Positions 10,101-21,000 are shown, numbered from the stretch's first letter. The stretch: DNA of 64,000 nt from Siniperca chuatsi (GCF_020085105.1 NC_058042.1:19085001-19149000), one strand, 5' to 3'. The notes: generated by a model not told the origin, from the sequence alone. A program made the numbers and translations.

Positions 10101-13100
10101 ATTCCAAGCAAGAAAATGCTGCACCAAAGATGGAGTGTGGACTGTGCAAAACCTGCCTTTAAAAAAAAAAAAAGTTCGGTAAACCCACTTTATACTTCAC
10201 ACTTATTTTATACTTATACCCACTTGGTACTTAATTTATTTGACCTGTATTATAGTGTATTATATTTTTTGCTTAGTACTTCTGTTTCTGTGTGCACTGA
10301 CATGATAGTGAGCTGCTGTAACAAAAGAGTTTCCCCTCAGGGATCAATAAAGTATTTCTGATTCTGATTATGGCTCCTGTCTTCTCTTGCAGGGTTTCGG
10401 ATTGGAAAAGGAGAGGGCTTTGCTGACCTGGAGTATGGCATGATGGTCTCAATGGGAGCTGTGAACGAGTCTACTGTGGTGGTTACTATTGTCCATGACT
10501 GCCAGGTTAGTTTACTTATTCATCAGTTCTGACATGTTGTGTCATGGAAGTTGATTGTTTTCTTTATCTTGCCTAGTAGAGGTGAAATTATTATTTACAT
10601 AAAGCTATCTGCACTTTGACTCACTTTATCATAGCTGTAAAAATGTCACTTGTCAAGTGTTACTTGCTGTATCCACAGTAGTGAGATAAAATTAATTTTC
10701 AATTATCATGTATATTTTTTCAATTCAGCAGTTTGCCATGTACTGTGTAAAATGTCAAAAATAAGTGCCTGACACAAATTCCAAAGGTCCTCAACTTACA
10801 CCAATGTGAGTACGCTCATATTTTAGAAGTTGTAACTAGCAAAAGTAATAATTTTAACATGTAAATATGATTTTAAACAAAGTATAATAATTGGGGTATT
10901 TGTGCTTTCAGGTGGTGGACATTCCAGAAGAGTTAGTAGAAAGTCATGACCTGACTGTGGACTACATCCTCACACCCACCAGGGTTATTAAAATAGATTG
11001 CCAGATTCCCAAGCCACACGGAATCATCTGGACTAAGGTAAATTAAGAGAACTTTTCTTTGCTGTGTCTAGTGCTACTGCAGGTCCACAATACAGACATA
11101 CAGTACGCCAGACTTAAATGTCTCTTCCTGTCTTTTGTTGGGGGTTTAAAAATATTGCATCAAGAAAATGGGGGGGAGCATAGAAAACATCACTGCAACC
11201 ATTTCAATAATAGCTAAAAGCAACCCAATAGTGATTCAGTCCTTGTGTAATGTTTTAATCTTAAAATGGATCAGTCATGAAATGCGTCAATTTAATGAGA
11301 AACAGTATGGAGGCAAGGGGGGTCTACTTCAGACTGAGAAAATAAGCATTACCTACATAATATGATGGTTCAACTTGTCATTTAACCAGTTGATGAACAA
11401 AAAACATATGTTAAAATAAGATAATATTTACAGAATCAGACAGTATGCATCCAATTCATCAAAATTAACACAATTTTGTGTTGAACGTTAAAACAAATTT
11501 CATCCCAGTTAGAATAAAATGTTTTGTTTGTGCTGTAACATTTTAGCTGTAGCCTGCTTCTTACACACATAATCGGACTACAAATCTTTATGACTCTTTA
11601 ACTGGAACAGATATAAGCTTATTGTACAGAGATGCTCTGTCTTGAGTGCCTAATATAATATTTAGCCTCTCTGCTTAGCGACACTGCCCTCTTATGGACG
11701 TGTAATGACACCACACCTCATCAGAGGACTCATATTCAGTCTGCTTCTGTATCTTTTAATTTCTCTGTGCTATGATAATTGTCACAGTATTACTCTTTTT
11801 TCTTATTTTCTGTTCAATCATTTAATCAGTAATAATAAAAATAAAATGAATAATTTTTGTTTTTATATACAGTACATACAGTGAGTATATACAGTATACT
11901 CGTAAGACACATAACAACCAGCTATAAACACAAAAGACTGAAAAACATTGGGAGGAAAACAGCCAAAAAAAACAATGATTAATTAACTGCATGTGTATCA
12001 TTTTATAATCGCACTTAGATTTGAGTCTGGACCTTAAACTGCTTCTGATTTACTGCCACTGGAAGAAAAGTGGTGTGTTTTTCCACCTGATAATTTGTCT
12101 TTAATTAGACATTATGGGGACAAACTTCTTAACATGTGAAAGGTTTGTGTGTAACCTCTGGGTTCCTTAAGACACGCTTGTAAGTAAACAGGACCCAGTG
12201 ACCTCACTGGCAGGAAGGCCATGTCTGATCATCAAAGGCTCCTCTGCCCAGCCAGCTTGGCTCTGCAGGGGCAGAGGAACGACAGGTCAAGCAGGCCAGT
12301 GTAAAAACAATAGCCCTGTATATCCTTCACTGGACTGCTTAGCATCAAAGGCTGCCAAGACACTTAAATGCCCAACAAATCAAGAGTGCAGTCTTTATTT
12401 TTAACTGCTTGGGAAGTGAAATGTCCTGCTGCTATAAAGATAGTTATTACTATAGCATGGGCTGTGAGCATGATGGAATAATACCAATTAATTTGTCAGC
12501 TTTCACTTTGTTATTAATTAAACTCATCTGTAGGTGTGGTGCATTGGCTCAGAGCAGAGCTATTTTTTTGCTGTGTGACACCCCTCCCCTTTTAGCCTTA
12601 CTGAGCCTGTCTGGTTTTGTGTCTTCAGCTGGACACAGAAAAGCTGGAGAAGATCCCCATCCTGAAGACGCTGCGTGCTCTGGAGGAACAGGCTGGAAAG
12701 GATGTAACACTAGGGGCGGCACCTCCTGCAGCAGAGCCCGGTCTGCAGACCGGCCAACCCAGAAGGCAAACCAGACGAAGGCCAAGGCAGAACACACAGC
12801 AGGATGCTGAGGGAGAATCCAAACAGGAGAAAAGAGCAGAGTCAGAACAGAAAGCCAGACAGCGTCCAGCTAGAGTGAGGAAGGAAAGCAGAGGAGATGG
12901 CGGCAGAGGTAAAGAGGGAGAAATCAATGAGAGAGGAAAGGGTAGAAGTGGAGGGAACATGAAGGAGAAGGACCCAGAGGAGGGTGGAAGTGAAGTCATG
13001 TCTCAACGTAAGCTCCCTCTGAGTGTGACCACAGTTTACCTGGGGGGAATCCCTGCTGGGCTGCGTGTTAGTGAGCTGAAAACTGCTCTCAGAGAGAGGG

Positions 13101-13369
13101 AGGCCGCCCCACTGAGGCTTACCTGGCAGGGAGCTCAACACAGGGCCTTCCTGGACTACAGCGACCCTGAGGCTGCAGAGCAGGCCCTGGAGGCTTTGCA
13201 GGGTCTCAGTCTGAATGGTCACAGTCTGCAGGCTGAGCTGGCTAAGAGCCAGCGGGGAGGCAAGAGGTCCGGGCAGTCCAATAGAAGACCAAGACCATCA
13301 ACAGCTCCGAAATCTAAATCAGCACCAGCAGATACTGAGAGTGACACCAATGAAATGACTGAGCAGTGA
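7092..13369 (+). CDS. mthfsd: MTHFSD, methenyltetrahydrofolate synthetase domain-containing protein
   Basis: Coding exons by my reading: 1a 7092-7119 (or 1b 7292-7319), 2 7438-7541, 3a 8141-8254 or 3b 8313-8426, 4 8683-8796, 5 8934-9024, 6 10393-10505, 7 10912-11037, 8 12629-13369. Each junction preserves frame. Choosing one copy of exons 1 and 3 gives 476 residues, against about 380 in human MTHFSD. The N-terminal 230 residues resemble 5-formyltetrahydrofolate cyclo-ligase, including [55 protein letters not shown] and TIVHDCQ. The C-terminus holds an RNA-recognition motif. Enzymatic activity is not established for the family, and an RNA-binding role is inferred from the RRM. The gene converges on foxf1, as in other vertebrates. 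Identity is very secure; the choice of exon copies is not. Confidence 0.95.
7292..7319 (+). CDS. mthfsd: mthfsd alternative first coding exon 1b
   Basis: This copy is also 28 nt and in the same phase, encoding METVILINV plus the first base of Gly. It ends at the consensus donor GTAAGT (7320). Either copy gives an uninterrupted frame into exon 2, so the protein N-terminus may depend on which transcription start is used. Confidence 0.55.
7438..7541 (+). CDS. mthfsd: mthfsd exon 2, ending at a non-canonical GC donor
   Basis: The exon encodes [18 protein letters not shown] through PNFK, the conserved N-terminal segment of the family. The frame and homology require the exon to end at AAG (7541), followed by GCAGGT, which is a GC-AG type intron. 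The nearest GT (7546) would put exon 3 out of frame. Confidence 0.8.
8141..8254 (+). CDS. mthfsd: mthfsd exon 3a, one of two tandem copies
   Basis: The exon is flanked by gaccag and GTAAGT. It has 38 codons in phase 0, starting [16 protein letters not shown] and containing [14 protein letters not shown]. It aligns without gaps to exon 3b, with 18 of 38 residues identical by hand count. Frame and splice sites are intact, so it appears functional. It is the more diverged copy relative to human MTHFSD. Confidence 0.8.
8313..8426 (+). CDS. mthfsd: mthfsd exon 3b, one of two tandem copies
   Basis: Also 38 codons in phase 0, starting [17 protein letters not shown] and containing [15 protein letters not shown]. 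This copy is closest to the single human exon as I recall it ([12 protein letters not shown]). A pyrimidine-rich acceptor precedes it, and the donor GTAGCA is weak. The 58-nt gap from exon 3a is shorter than a normal vertebrate intron, favouring use of one copy or the other. Confidence 0.85.
9025..10392 (+). other. mthfsd intron 5
   Basis: This is a 1.37-kb intron with donor GTAACT and acceptor ctcttgcag. Apart from the retrotransposon tail at about 10180-10372 and a poly-T run near 9937, nothing stands out. Confidence 0.7.
10180..10372 (+). mobile_element. LINE 3' tail inserted in mthfsd intron 5
   Basis: The stretch ends gagctgctgtaacaaaagag, then a hairpin-like cccctcaggg, then atcaataaagtatttctgat and ctgatt. 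This is a form I recognise as the 3' terminus of abundant fish non-LTR retrotransposons. No open reading frame for reverse transcriptase remains. Confidence 0.6.
11038..12628 (+). other. mthfsd intron 7
   Basis: This 1.59-kb intron holds a GC-richer island at about 12190-12370, listed separately. The rest is AT-rich with no gene seen. Confidence 0.7.
12188..12370. promoter_or_regulatory. Candidate regulatory island in the last mthfsd intron
   Basis: Against an AT-rich background this island carries two identical copies of CATCAAAGGCT (12230-12240 and 12343-12353). Each contains the TCF/LEF core ATCAAAG. The interval between them is GC-rich (ccagccagcttggctctgc). The foxf1 promoter lies 8.6 kb away, so this could be a foxf1 enhancer hosted by mthfsd. 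Conservation was not tested. Confidence 0.35.
12629..13369 (+). CDS. mthfsd: mthfsd exon 8: charged linker and RNA-recognition motif
   Basis: The last exon encodes 246 residues. It begins with [20 protein letters not shown], conserved with the end of the cyclo-ligase-like domain. A linker of roughly 100 residues rich in Lys, Arg, Glu and Gln follows. The RRM comes next, with RNP2-like TVYLGGI and RNP1-like RAFLDY separated by the usual spacing. The protein ends in a basic, Ser/Pro-rich tail and TGA. The linker is longer than in human MTHFSD and accounts for most of the size difference. Confidence 0.92.
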   Translation: MDTEKLEKIPILKTLRALEEQAGKDVTLGAAPPAAEPGLQTGQPRRQTRRRPRQNTQQDAEGESKQEKRAESEQKARQRPARVRKESRGDGGRGKEGEINERGKGRSGGNMKEKDPEEGGSEVMSQRKLPLSVTTVYLGGIPAGLRVSELKTALREREAAPLRLTWQGAQHRAFLDYSDPEAAEQALEALQGLSLNGHSLQAELAKSQRGGKRSGQSNRRPRPSTAPKSKSAPADTESDTNEMTEQ

Positions 13370-13570
13370 TAGCAACAGGCAAAACGCAGCCCAATAAGCA
13401 TTAATTGTGGAGCAACGTTAAATGCCTTAAGAAGAGATTTTTTTTTGTAATATTTCTGGATTTATTACAAGTTGACCTCAGTTATATGAACCTTTTAGAC
13501 TTCTAAAGTGACTGCTAAGGCTAATGAGCTTAACAAAATGTGAATAAAATATGCAATTGCTAAATCCCAG
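13370..13570 (+). terminator. mthfsd: mthfsd 3' UTR with poly(A) signal
   Basis: A canonical AATAAA lies at 13543-13548, about 175 nt after the stop codon. Cleavage would then fall near 13560-13575. Confidence 0.65.
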
Positions 13571-13842
13571 GATCATAAAGCATTTCACTAGAAAAGTACT
13601 TACGTACCATTTCACAATATTAACAATACATCTATGTGCCTTGTTTATTCACACACACCCCTGTGGTCTGTGTGTCCCCAGCGCCTTCATTCCTTGAAGG
13701 TGCTTCTATGAGTAACTCTATAGACAGTTACAGTTAATGTCCTTTCAAACTATAGACTGCATGTACAGTCTTTGTTAAAATACAAGTGTTATTTTAAAAA
13801 AAAAGTGTTAAGTAAATCTTATTTCCACAACCAACTTTTTAA

Positions 13843-13960
13843 TTACTTCCTCCAACAAGGTCATGTTTAGACTTATTTGTCTGCCTGTTGGTTATCTCTA
13901 AAACATTTATTTAAGGCCATGGGCCAAAGAAGAACTAGTTAGGTTTTGTTGCAGATAGCA
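13843..13960. repeat. Fragment of an interspersed repeat
   Basis: The run acttcctccaacaaggtcat, then tttgtctgcctgttggtt and later gggccaaagaagaactag, has the wording of a common fish repeat. It is short and decayed. Confidence 0.35.
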
Positions 13961-15430
13961 CCGCCATGTGGTCATTATTCACTTTATGCAATCCTGATGA
14001 TTCCTGACCCATAAGACCCTAAGCCTAGTATTAAAGTGAAATATTCATTGGTCTTAATATCCATATAAGCCACACCAATGTTTGACCACACAGATGTTAC
14101 ACTGTTTTGAATATTTTTGCAAAACACATTTTCCACGGCTTCTACAAATTTCATCCAATCTTCACAAAATCTGTAACATTTGAATGACCCTAAAAGCATT
14201 ATTTGTTTCATCTTCCATTGCCAAATTGTGAAGTAGATGTCGCCCATTTGACCTAAATTGCCATAAATCTTGAGCATATTGTGCAGTTTCAACCACATTT
14301 AAAAGACGTGAACATATTAGCGAATTGTTATGCCATTTTGATTGCAGACTACAGCAATAAGATGCATTTAAATAATGCATAATTCAGTCATGATGTCTGT
14401 TGAAAATTTGCACAATTCATCAATGCACATAACCCAGGATGTAGGTATTCTTTAAAAATCAACATGATTGCCTGTTAGTGTGTTTTGACAAAGATCTGGA
14501 TCTAGATGCAGATTATAAACATCTAAACCTATTTTATTTAAAGATAACGCATTTAGTTTGTGCAGCCTCGTTGGAGCTATGCTTTTTGATTTCTACTTGT
14601 TTACTGTGCTTTCTACTTGCTAAGGTTTTTTTCAGAATTTTTGGAAATAGACATTGTACATTTAAACAGTGATATTTGTACCTTTTAATGATAAAAATGA
14701 CATTCATGGCATCCTGTCTGGTTAGGTCAGTTTGAGTATGAAGCCATTCTCACCATTAAACAGATAAGATATGCTACCATGAACTGTTCTAGTGTTAATG
14801 CATCTGTTTGTAACATTATCACATTCTCTACTAAAGCGTTTGACCGTACTGGTTTCGGCTTAGTGTCTTTTTTAACAACACCGTGCAGTATCTTACGTGA
14901 CAAATATGTGAGGGTTGAGGTGTTCATCTTCACATTGTTTTGCAGCATTTAAGAAATTACTGTGATTGTGCTTTTTTTGGACATCAGACTGCAAACTTTG
15001 AAAATCCCCAACTCCTACATTGTTGTAGTCCAGTTGTAACAAAGTGTGTTACCCCCTCCAACTAACCTTACAAATGACAGATTCTTCTACTGAAGAGTAA
15101 TTAAGGGGCAAAACTTAAGCATGATTTCTCAGACCACTGATCAGATTTTGACAAAACTTGGAGGGCTGATAAATTTCACAAATAAAAAACAAATATTTAT
15201 ATATGAAGGTCAACCTTTAAACTTTAAATTGTTAAAGTTGCATCCAGTTAGTGTTTTCTTGATGGGTAACATGCATCATATAGAGTGACCATTCACTGTT
15301 GCCTTGTTTCGAAAATGGCTCCATCTGCAGTAGTATTGGTTGGCTTTCAAACAGAACAAACTGAAATACTATCATAGTATCATACACATGCAAGCCACTC
15401 ATCCAGACTTAAGCACCTAATAACCTGCAT
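13961..15430. other. Gene-free AT-rich interval
   Basis: Short ORFs occur in several frames with no splice context or recognisable product. Confidence 0.5.
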
Positions 15431-15433
15431 CTT

Positions 15434-15760
15434 GTGCCATGTAATGTTTTAACTGCATCTCTCTGTGTTTCCGCAGACTATTACCTGGTAACTGATAACT
15501 CTCGTGTCTGTCAGTGCCAGACAAGTGTCCTGATTGTACTGAGACACAAGCACACAGCATGTCTGTCAGCACAGAGCAGACCTCAGGCTTTTTATGGAGC
15601 TGTCATCCAGGCCTGGCGAGGGAACAGCTGTGGAGCTCCATCTCAGTCCCTCAGCCCCACCAGAGCACTGAACCTCGGCAAATGTCATCAGTTGGTTAAT
15701 GCGTTGTTCCACTGCTGTTGAGCCTGCTACCTCTGTGCTCCATGGCATGCTCATTTTACT
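15434..15760 (+). other. Unassigned GC-richer island with a splice acceptor-like 5' edge
   Basis: The island begins after ctctgtgtttccgcag (ending at 15477), a good acceptor motif. An open frame then runs to a stop at about 15721, encoding DYYLVTDNSRVCQCQTSVLI and onward. I do not recognise the peptide. It could be an alternative terminal exon, a non-coding RNA exon or a regulatory element between the convergent genes. Confidence 0.2.
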
Positions 15761-17290
15761 GGGGTTCAGTCAGTGGTCATGTTGTGAGATTTCAAAACTA
15801 CACAAATATTAAAACACAGCATGCTACGGCCTGAAATACAGATGTATGCACTCGCCTCAACAGCATTACTTACAGAATAAACTTCAGGAGAAGACATCTT
15901 AAATTACAATTCAGTTACTTTATCTGCTCTGACTGAGTGAACTACGTGGATGCTCACAAAATAGATTTCTGCCCACCATGGTTTTCTACATTAGGAGCAC
16001 CTGTTATGATTTTAACACCACAGACTTATCTGTAACTGAAACTAAAAGAATCTAAAATCCTTAAAGATGTCTTAACTTTCTTATTTGTGCCCGTTCAAAT
16101 TAATATTACTTGCAGTGGCCTTAATATGCAGCCAGCTGGTAAAACTAACAATTGTGAATTTTGCAACTGCTATAATCAACAAATAATAAGGAATCCAATG
16201 AAGATTATTTAGGAAAATTTGGCTCATGTGGCTACAGTAATATTTTGCTATAGAACTAGTGGATATGTATTTCAATGGTGTGTTTAGACATTCACTTATT
16301 CTTTATTTGTGTGCACGTTTCGTTGCATCTTATTCCCTGTTTAGAGTGTTTTTAAGAGGAGAAACAAAGCTTTCGCACACACAGCATCCCTATATATATA
16401 TATATTTTTTTTTTCTTCCTTTCTCTTTAAAAATTGTTAGTTTGGGATTTTTATTTTCTTAAAGCCCATTCTTTGTGTAGTGTTGTAATGTATGCATCTT
16501 GGACACCCCTGAGCTATTCAGCAGACACATCCTTTGGACAAAATGCTTTAGAGCAAAACAACTGTAAATGTACCAGAGCAACGGTAGAGCTGCAGGTTTT
16601 CACCCTGTGAGATCTTTGCCTCTGATTTGTTACGCCTTAATTCCTGCTTACACTCTCGTTAGAGGGTGTAATACGATTGACTCTAAAAAACCATTTATTC
16701 TAGATCTATAGTAAATTAATAATTGTTTTGTTTTGAAAATCAGGTTTTTTCATTTAATGTCAGTTTACAATAACAGACATGATCTGCTCCAAAACAGACT
16801 GCTACGCTGGTTAAACTTTCAGACTTTGGCCTCAATCATGAACTGCATTATAACAAGACACCACTGGTAATATCCCTATAACATTTTTCTGTAGGACTAC
16901 TGTGGTACTATAGTGTGGGCCTTATGTCCGTATTGTGCTACACGTTTTTGGCTTCAGTATCACCAAAGATTTAGTAGATTAAACCCACATGAACTCAGTT
17001 TACCCTCCTTTTTTAATTTGGTTGATTAATTAATTGTTAAGTCTACGTTTATGTACGAATCCTGTCGAATTATTATAAACATTGTGCTGTTTCAGGAAAA
17101 AGCAGAAATTACCTCTCTCTGCCAATTTTGGGTTGATTGTGTAATAATGATCACCGACTTGAGATCTACATCGACTAACAGTTTTGGTGGGATAGTTGTT
17201 TGCAGTGTCCCACAACATTTGCCATGAAGTATGCGTGTGTAATGAAATCGAAATGTGTCTTGTTTTTTGTGGAAATAGGCTTAAACAGCC
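15761..17290. other. Gene-free interval between mthfsd and foxf1
   Basis: Nothing assignable beyond a short (TA)n-(T)n tract at 16391-16414. Confidence 0.5.
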
Positions 17291-17302
17291 CGACAGATAT
17301 AT

Positions 17303-18180
17303 TTTATTTCTTACAAATGATTTGTTGTAATATAGCCTAAAGATTAGCCCTCATTGATGGACCCTTGCTAATTTTTCTAACAATACAGTATACAGTGCTG
17401 AAAGTAATGGTCTACATATATCTAACACAAACGACATAACAGTGCTTACAATATATCCTCAATTTTCATTTTAAAACAAATAACAAGCGTCCTGACAAAT
17501 ATTGCCAATAAAGCATATATCTCCTTGGCCAATTCGCCTAATTAAAATATGTAGGCATACAGAATAAATAAAAAGTTGCGCTTATAGGCTATTCAAAAAG
17601 TGCCTTCATCATTTTTTACACAGTATACATGGACATATATATGTGATGTCCATAATTGTTCATTTCAAATTTCAACGCTGGTATCCAAAAAAACCCCAAA
17701 GAGCCTCAGTCTAATTTGTCAAAGAAAAGAAAAGTAAAAACTGCAGACGGAGGAAATGGACGTGCGCATTTTTACATTGGCCTACTTTAACAAGAAGAAT
17801 AAACATTAACAAAAGTGTGAAGTGGTAGTCATCCGCTCTGCAGGACTAAGTACCAAACAGCAGCAGGGTTTCATACAGCCAGTCTTTACCCCGCTGGTCG
17901 ATGTTGATGGCATGAAAAAGTTTTTTTAATTTTATTATTATATATTATTATTATTATGTGGTTGCTTTGTGATTGGCCTGTCTCCATGTCTTTGTCGCTG
18001 TGTAGAACAGTACAGAAAAGTAGTCCGGTCTACTTGAAGCAGTGAGCACTCTCCAGGGCCGGGGCAGGCCTCCCTGTCTCTCAGTGGTTATTTACTCGTT
18101 TGTTCTCATTTCTGTTCACTCTGCTGCATGGCTCAAGTGTGTGACACCGTCCTCTGGTCTGCACATTGTCCTTGGAGGCA
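17303..18180 (-). terminator. foxf1: foxf1 3' UTR with candidate poly(A) signals
   Basis: Minus-strand AATAAA hexamers lie at 17936-17931 (about 245 nt past the stop) and 17308-17303 (about 870 nt past). The sequence next to the stop codon is GC-richer and looks exonic. Which signal is used cannot be decided by eye. Confidence 0.45.
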
Positions 18181-18344
18181 TCACATGACGCAGGGCTTGA
18201 TGTCCTGGTAGGCGACCTGTTGGTGGTGGTAGTACGAGCCGCTGCTCGGTGAGTGCATCGCCGAGGACGTCATGGCGTTGAACGAGAAGACGAACTCTTT
18301 TCGGTCACACATGCTTGGAGACTGTGAATGGTACCGAGGAATAC
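18181..18344 (-). CDS. foxf1: foxf1 exon 2
   Basis: The exon encodes [20 protein letters not shown] through IKPCVM and TGA, the conserved C-terminal activation region. The acceptor cgcag lies just above 18344. A YYHHQQ run sits where human FOXF1 has YYHQQ. Confidence 0.97.
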
Positions 18345-20592
18345 CTGCGAAAGGGTATTTTAAAATATGGATTAAAAACAATTGAGATCTGTAATGTCAC
18401 AAGTAGGTTTAATGAGGCAATTTCTAAGAACGTTGTTTGAAGCTCTAATAATAATAATAATAATCATAATAGAATGATTATAACATTTATGTAAATACTT
18501 TCTGTAGGCTTTAACCATTAATTGTCAATTATCCACGATGGACATTTTATCTTAGAGCAACCATAGCCTTGGCTTTGATTTTCTAATATTTTAGTAATGA
18601 AAATGTCTAATAATAATAATAATAATAGATTAATATTAGTTGTGGTAACTTTAAACAACTATGTTAAATCAAACTTGTGTTTTTCCACACCTGTTCTACT
18701 ATATATTTTTTTTGTGAAAGGAGGCTTATATCGAACAATTTCTCAAAAATTAGCCTAATAATTATATTTTAAGATACATTCTGTGTTTAATTTGTAGATG
18801 CCAGATGTAGAGCTTCACTCCACATATTCCTCATAGACCCGAAGTCCATTTAGCAAGCACGATTAAGATTGTCAATAGGGGAGGCGGGCTGGCAGGGCTA
18901 ATTGACAGTGGCCCTCTTGCACGCCAGTCCCGGAGGACTGCAGGGCCTCGGGGCAAGGCAGGCTGGTCCTAACCGCGCTTGTTTTTCTTGCCCGGAGATT
19001 GGCACGACTCTAAACTGTCCCGGCAGTCTCTCCCTGCCCTATCGTGCCTCCTTTGTTTCTTCTTCTTCTTCTTCTTCTTCTTTTTTTTTTTACCAGTTCC
19101 AGAAACTGAAAGCATGCGAGTTTGAAAACCCTGTTATCTGGGTTTTATTTTGGAGTTCTGTATTCTAATTGGGAGCAGGACATGACGAAGCTTAATTTTC
19201 GTGGGAGAAAAGACGTGGTTTCGTTTAGTTGCATCATTTTCCGTAATAGCATTATTATATCTTCCATTTTGTACAGAGATAAGCCTGTGTTTAGTGACAG
19301 CAAAATAAATACAGCGATATTCAAATGAGGTAATGTTAGGCTGCTCAATATTTCCATTAGGCCGACGTTTGGCATAAGACCATTAAAATATGTCAACCAC
19401 CATGCTTGACCCTTCGTAGAAAATATTATTTAGACCCTCTAGTAATTAAATGGTTTGATGTTTGTAAATATTCCTGCATCATATTTTTTCCTATGAGTTA
19501 ACTTTTTCTACAGGTTTTCTTCATAAATTCCGCTGCCGTTTTACATGTTTTACGTTTAACATGTTACACTTTGCCTAGATACATCAAAGGTGAAACAGTA
19601 CAATTGAACTTACCTTGTAAATCTGTAGTGCTGTGCCCGTTCTGGTGCAGGTAAGGTTGGTCTAGTGAATGTGTGGGCAAGCTTGGCTGCAGCGGGTTGG
19701 CACCTGGGTTACAAGGAGACAGAGGCTGCTGTTTTATGTAGGAGGCCCCGTTATTCAGCGAGGCCGAGGGGGCCGGAGCCCACGCCGAGGCAGAGCTCGA
19801 GTAGACAGGGTGAGGCTCCATGACTCCTCCGCTGGTGAGCAGAGGGGAGGCGGAATTGTCGTGGTGGGGATAATCACTCCCATTGGATCCTGTACAACTT
19901 CCCATGTAGGAATGTCCACTGTTGGCCGACAAATGTGACATGGTGTGCCCGGACAGACCCATCCCCTCCATGTTACCTGCCAAGTGTCCATTCATCATCC
20001 CAATCCCACTGTCCAGAGACAAGCTGTTGGGCGGACAGGAGAGGCCCCCGCCGCTCCCCTGGAAGTTGTAGGACTCAGGGATGTGGTTGAATCCCAGGCC
20101 GTTCATCATGCTGTACATGGGCTTCAGCGCCTGGCACTTGCGCCTAAAACCCCTGGGTCTCCTTCTGAAGGAGCCTTCCTCGAACATAAACTCACTAGCC
20201 GGGTCGATAGTCCAGTAGTGGCCCTTCCCTGGCCGGCCGAGGCCCTTGGGCAGCTTGATGAAGCACTCGTTCAGGGACAAGTTGTGACGCACGGAGTTCT
20301 TCCATCCCTGGTATGAGCCCCTGAAAAACGGGAAGCGGCTCTGTAGGAATTGGTAAATTTCACTGAGCGTCAGGCGCTTGGTTGGTGAGCTCTGGATAGC
20401 CATGACTATTAAAGCTATGTATGAATATGGGGGTTTCTCTGGTCTGCGGATCCCTGCGTTTGTCTTTTTGGTTTTCGTAGTGGAGGAGGCGGTTTCCATC
20501 ACCGCAGTCTGTCCGTGCGGCTTCTCCGGAGCAGACATCGGGCTGCTCTGGGCAGGAGTCTGCGCTGGGGGCTGCTGGACCTCTGCCGTCAT
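18181..20592 (-). CDS. foxf1: Forkhead box protein F1
   Basis: Two coding exons, 20592-19614 and 18344-18181, join in phase 1 (TTACAAG|GTAAGT ... CGCAG|GTATTCC) to encode 380 residues. The forkhead domain spans about residues 51-145: [20 protein letters not shown] opens it and [15 protein letters not shown] is the DNA-recognition helix. The basic [10 protein letters not shown] after it is the usual wing 2 and nuclear localisation segment. The tail carries FOXF1 hallmarks: [49 protein letters not shown] and the terminal YQDIKPCVM. Foxf1 is a transcription factor of lateral and splanchnic mesoderm, gut and lung/swimbladder mesenchyme and vessels, and a known Hedgehog target. Distinguished from foxf2 by the C-terminal wording and the mthfsd neighbour. 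Confidence 0.98.
18345..19613 (-). other. foxf1: foxf1 intron
   Basis: This single 1.27-kb intron has a consensus donor GTAAGT and acceptor CGCAG. It contains a GC-rich island (18840-19040) and a (TTC)n/(T)n tract at about 19056-19091. Confidence 0.9.
18840..19040. promoter_or_regulatory. Candidate intronic regulatory island of foxf1
   Basis: The intron is AT-rich except for this block, which contains gggaggcgggctggcagggc, ctaattgacagtggcc (homeodomain-like TAATTGAC) and several CpGs. Sharp GC contrast within a developmental-gene intron suggests a constrained element. Conservation was not tested. Confidence 0.35.
19614..20592 (-). CDS. foxf1: foxf1 exon 1 with the forkhead domain
   Basis: The exon encodes residues 1-326 plus one base. 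Start chosen: [10 protein letters not shown], the first in-frame ATG. A second in-frame Met at residue 19 (MSAPEKPHG) aligns with the human start MSSAPEK, so leaky use of the internal start is possible. The human Gly/Ala-rich N-terminal run is absent. Confidence 0.95.
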
Positions 20593-21000
20593 TAGTTAAA
20601 TTTAGTCTTCGAGATGGCAAACGAAAATGATTGCTTTCCACCTTTCCACCTATAAACACTACAACGTTGGATACTAATTCGCTGACATAAAGAGCCCCCC
20701 CCCAAAAAAAAGAACCGTAGGCAAACTTAACGCACAAGCCAAAGGCGAGCCTGTCTTCTTAACTCTGACTTCTTCCTTTTGATTCAGTCCTGCAGCAGTC
20801 TGAAGCCGTACCGCCTTGTACGCAGCGTCCGAAATGGGATAAGGAGCAGAACAGGAGCCGCTTTCCACTTCAGTTGGTGTGTTGTCGTGCGTCCGAGGAG
20901 CTCACTTTTTACTTATCTGTTGCCATCAGCGCATTGGAAGCTGGATGTCTTGGCCATCCTAATGCTGGGACCCGCCCAGTTCCCTCCTACTCCAGTGGTG
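20593..21000 (-). promoter_or_regulatory. foxf1: foxf1 5' UTR and core promoter region
   Basis: CpG density stays high to about 20960 and then falls, marking the CpG-island promoter. No TATA box in the minus orientation is evident. An unusual C9A9-type homopolymer block lies at about 20696-20711. The exact start site cannot be read from the sequence. Confidence 0.5.

Noticed and set aside
12625..12999. Minus-strand and other-frame ORFs over mthfsd exon 8 (for example 12625-12999 and 12842-13222)
   Set aside because: They mirror the genuine exon and are open because of its Lys/Glu-rich codon use; they encode nothing recognisable.
19669..20316. Plus-strand ORFs over foxf1 exon 1
   Set aside because: Shadow frames of a GC-rich coding exon; the minus-strand frame is unambiguous forkhead.
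20360..20737. Minus-strand 125-codon ORF overlapping the foxf1 start
   Set aside because: It runs in another frame across the 5' UTR and exon 1; no family resemblance.
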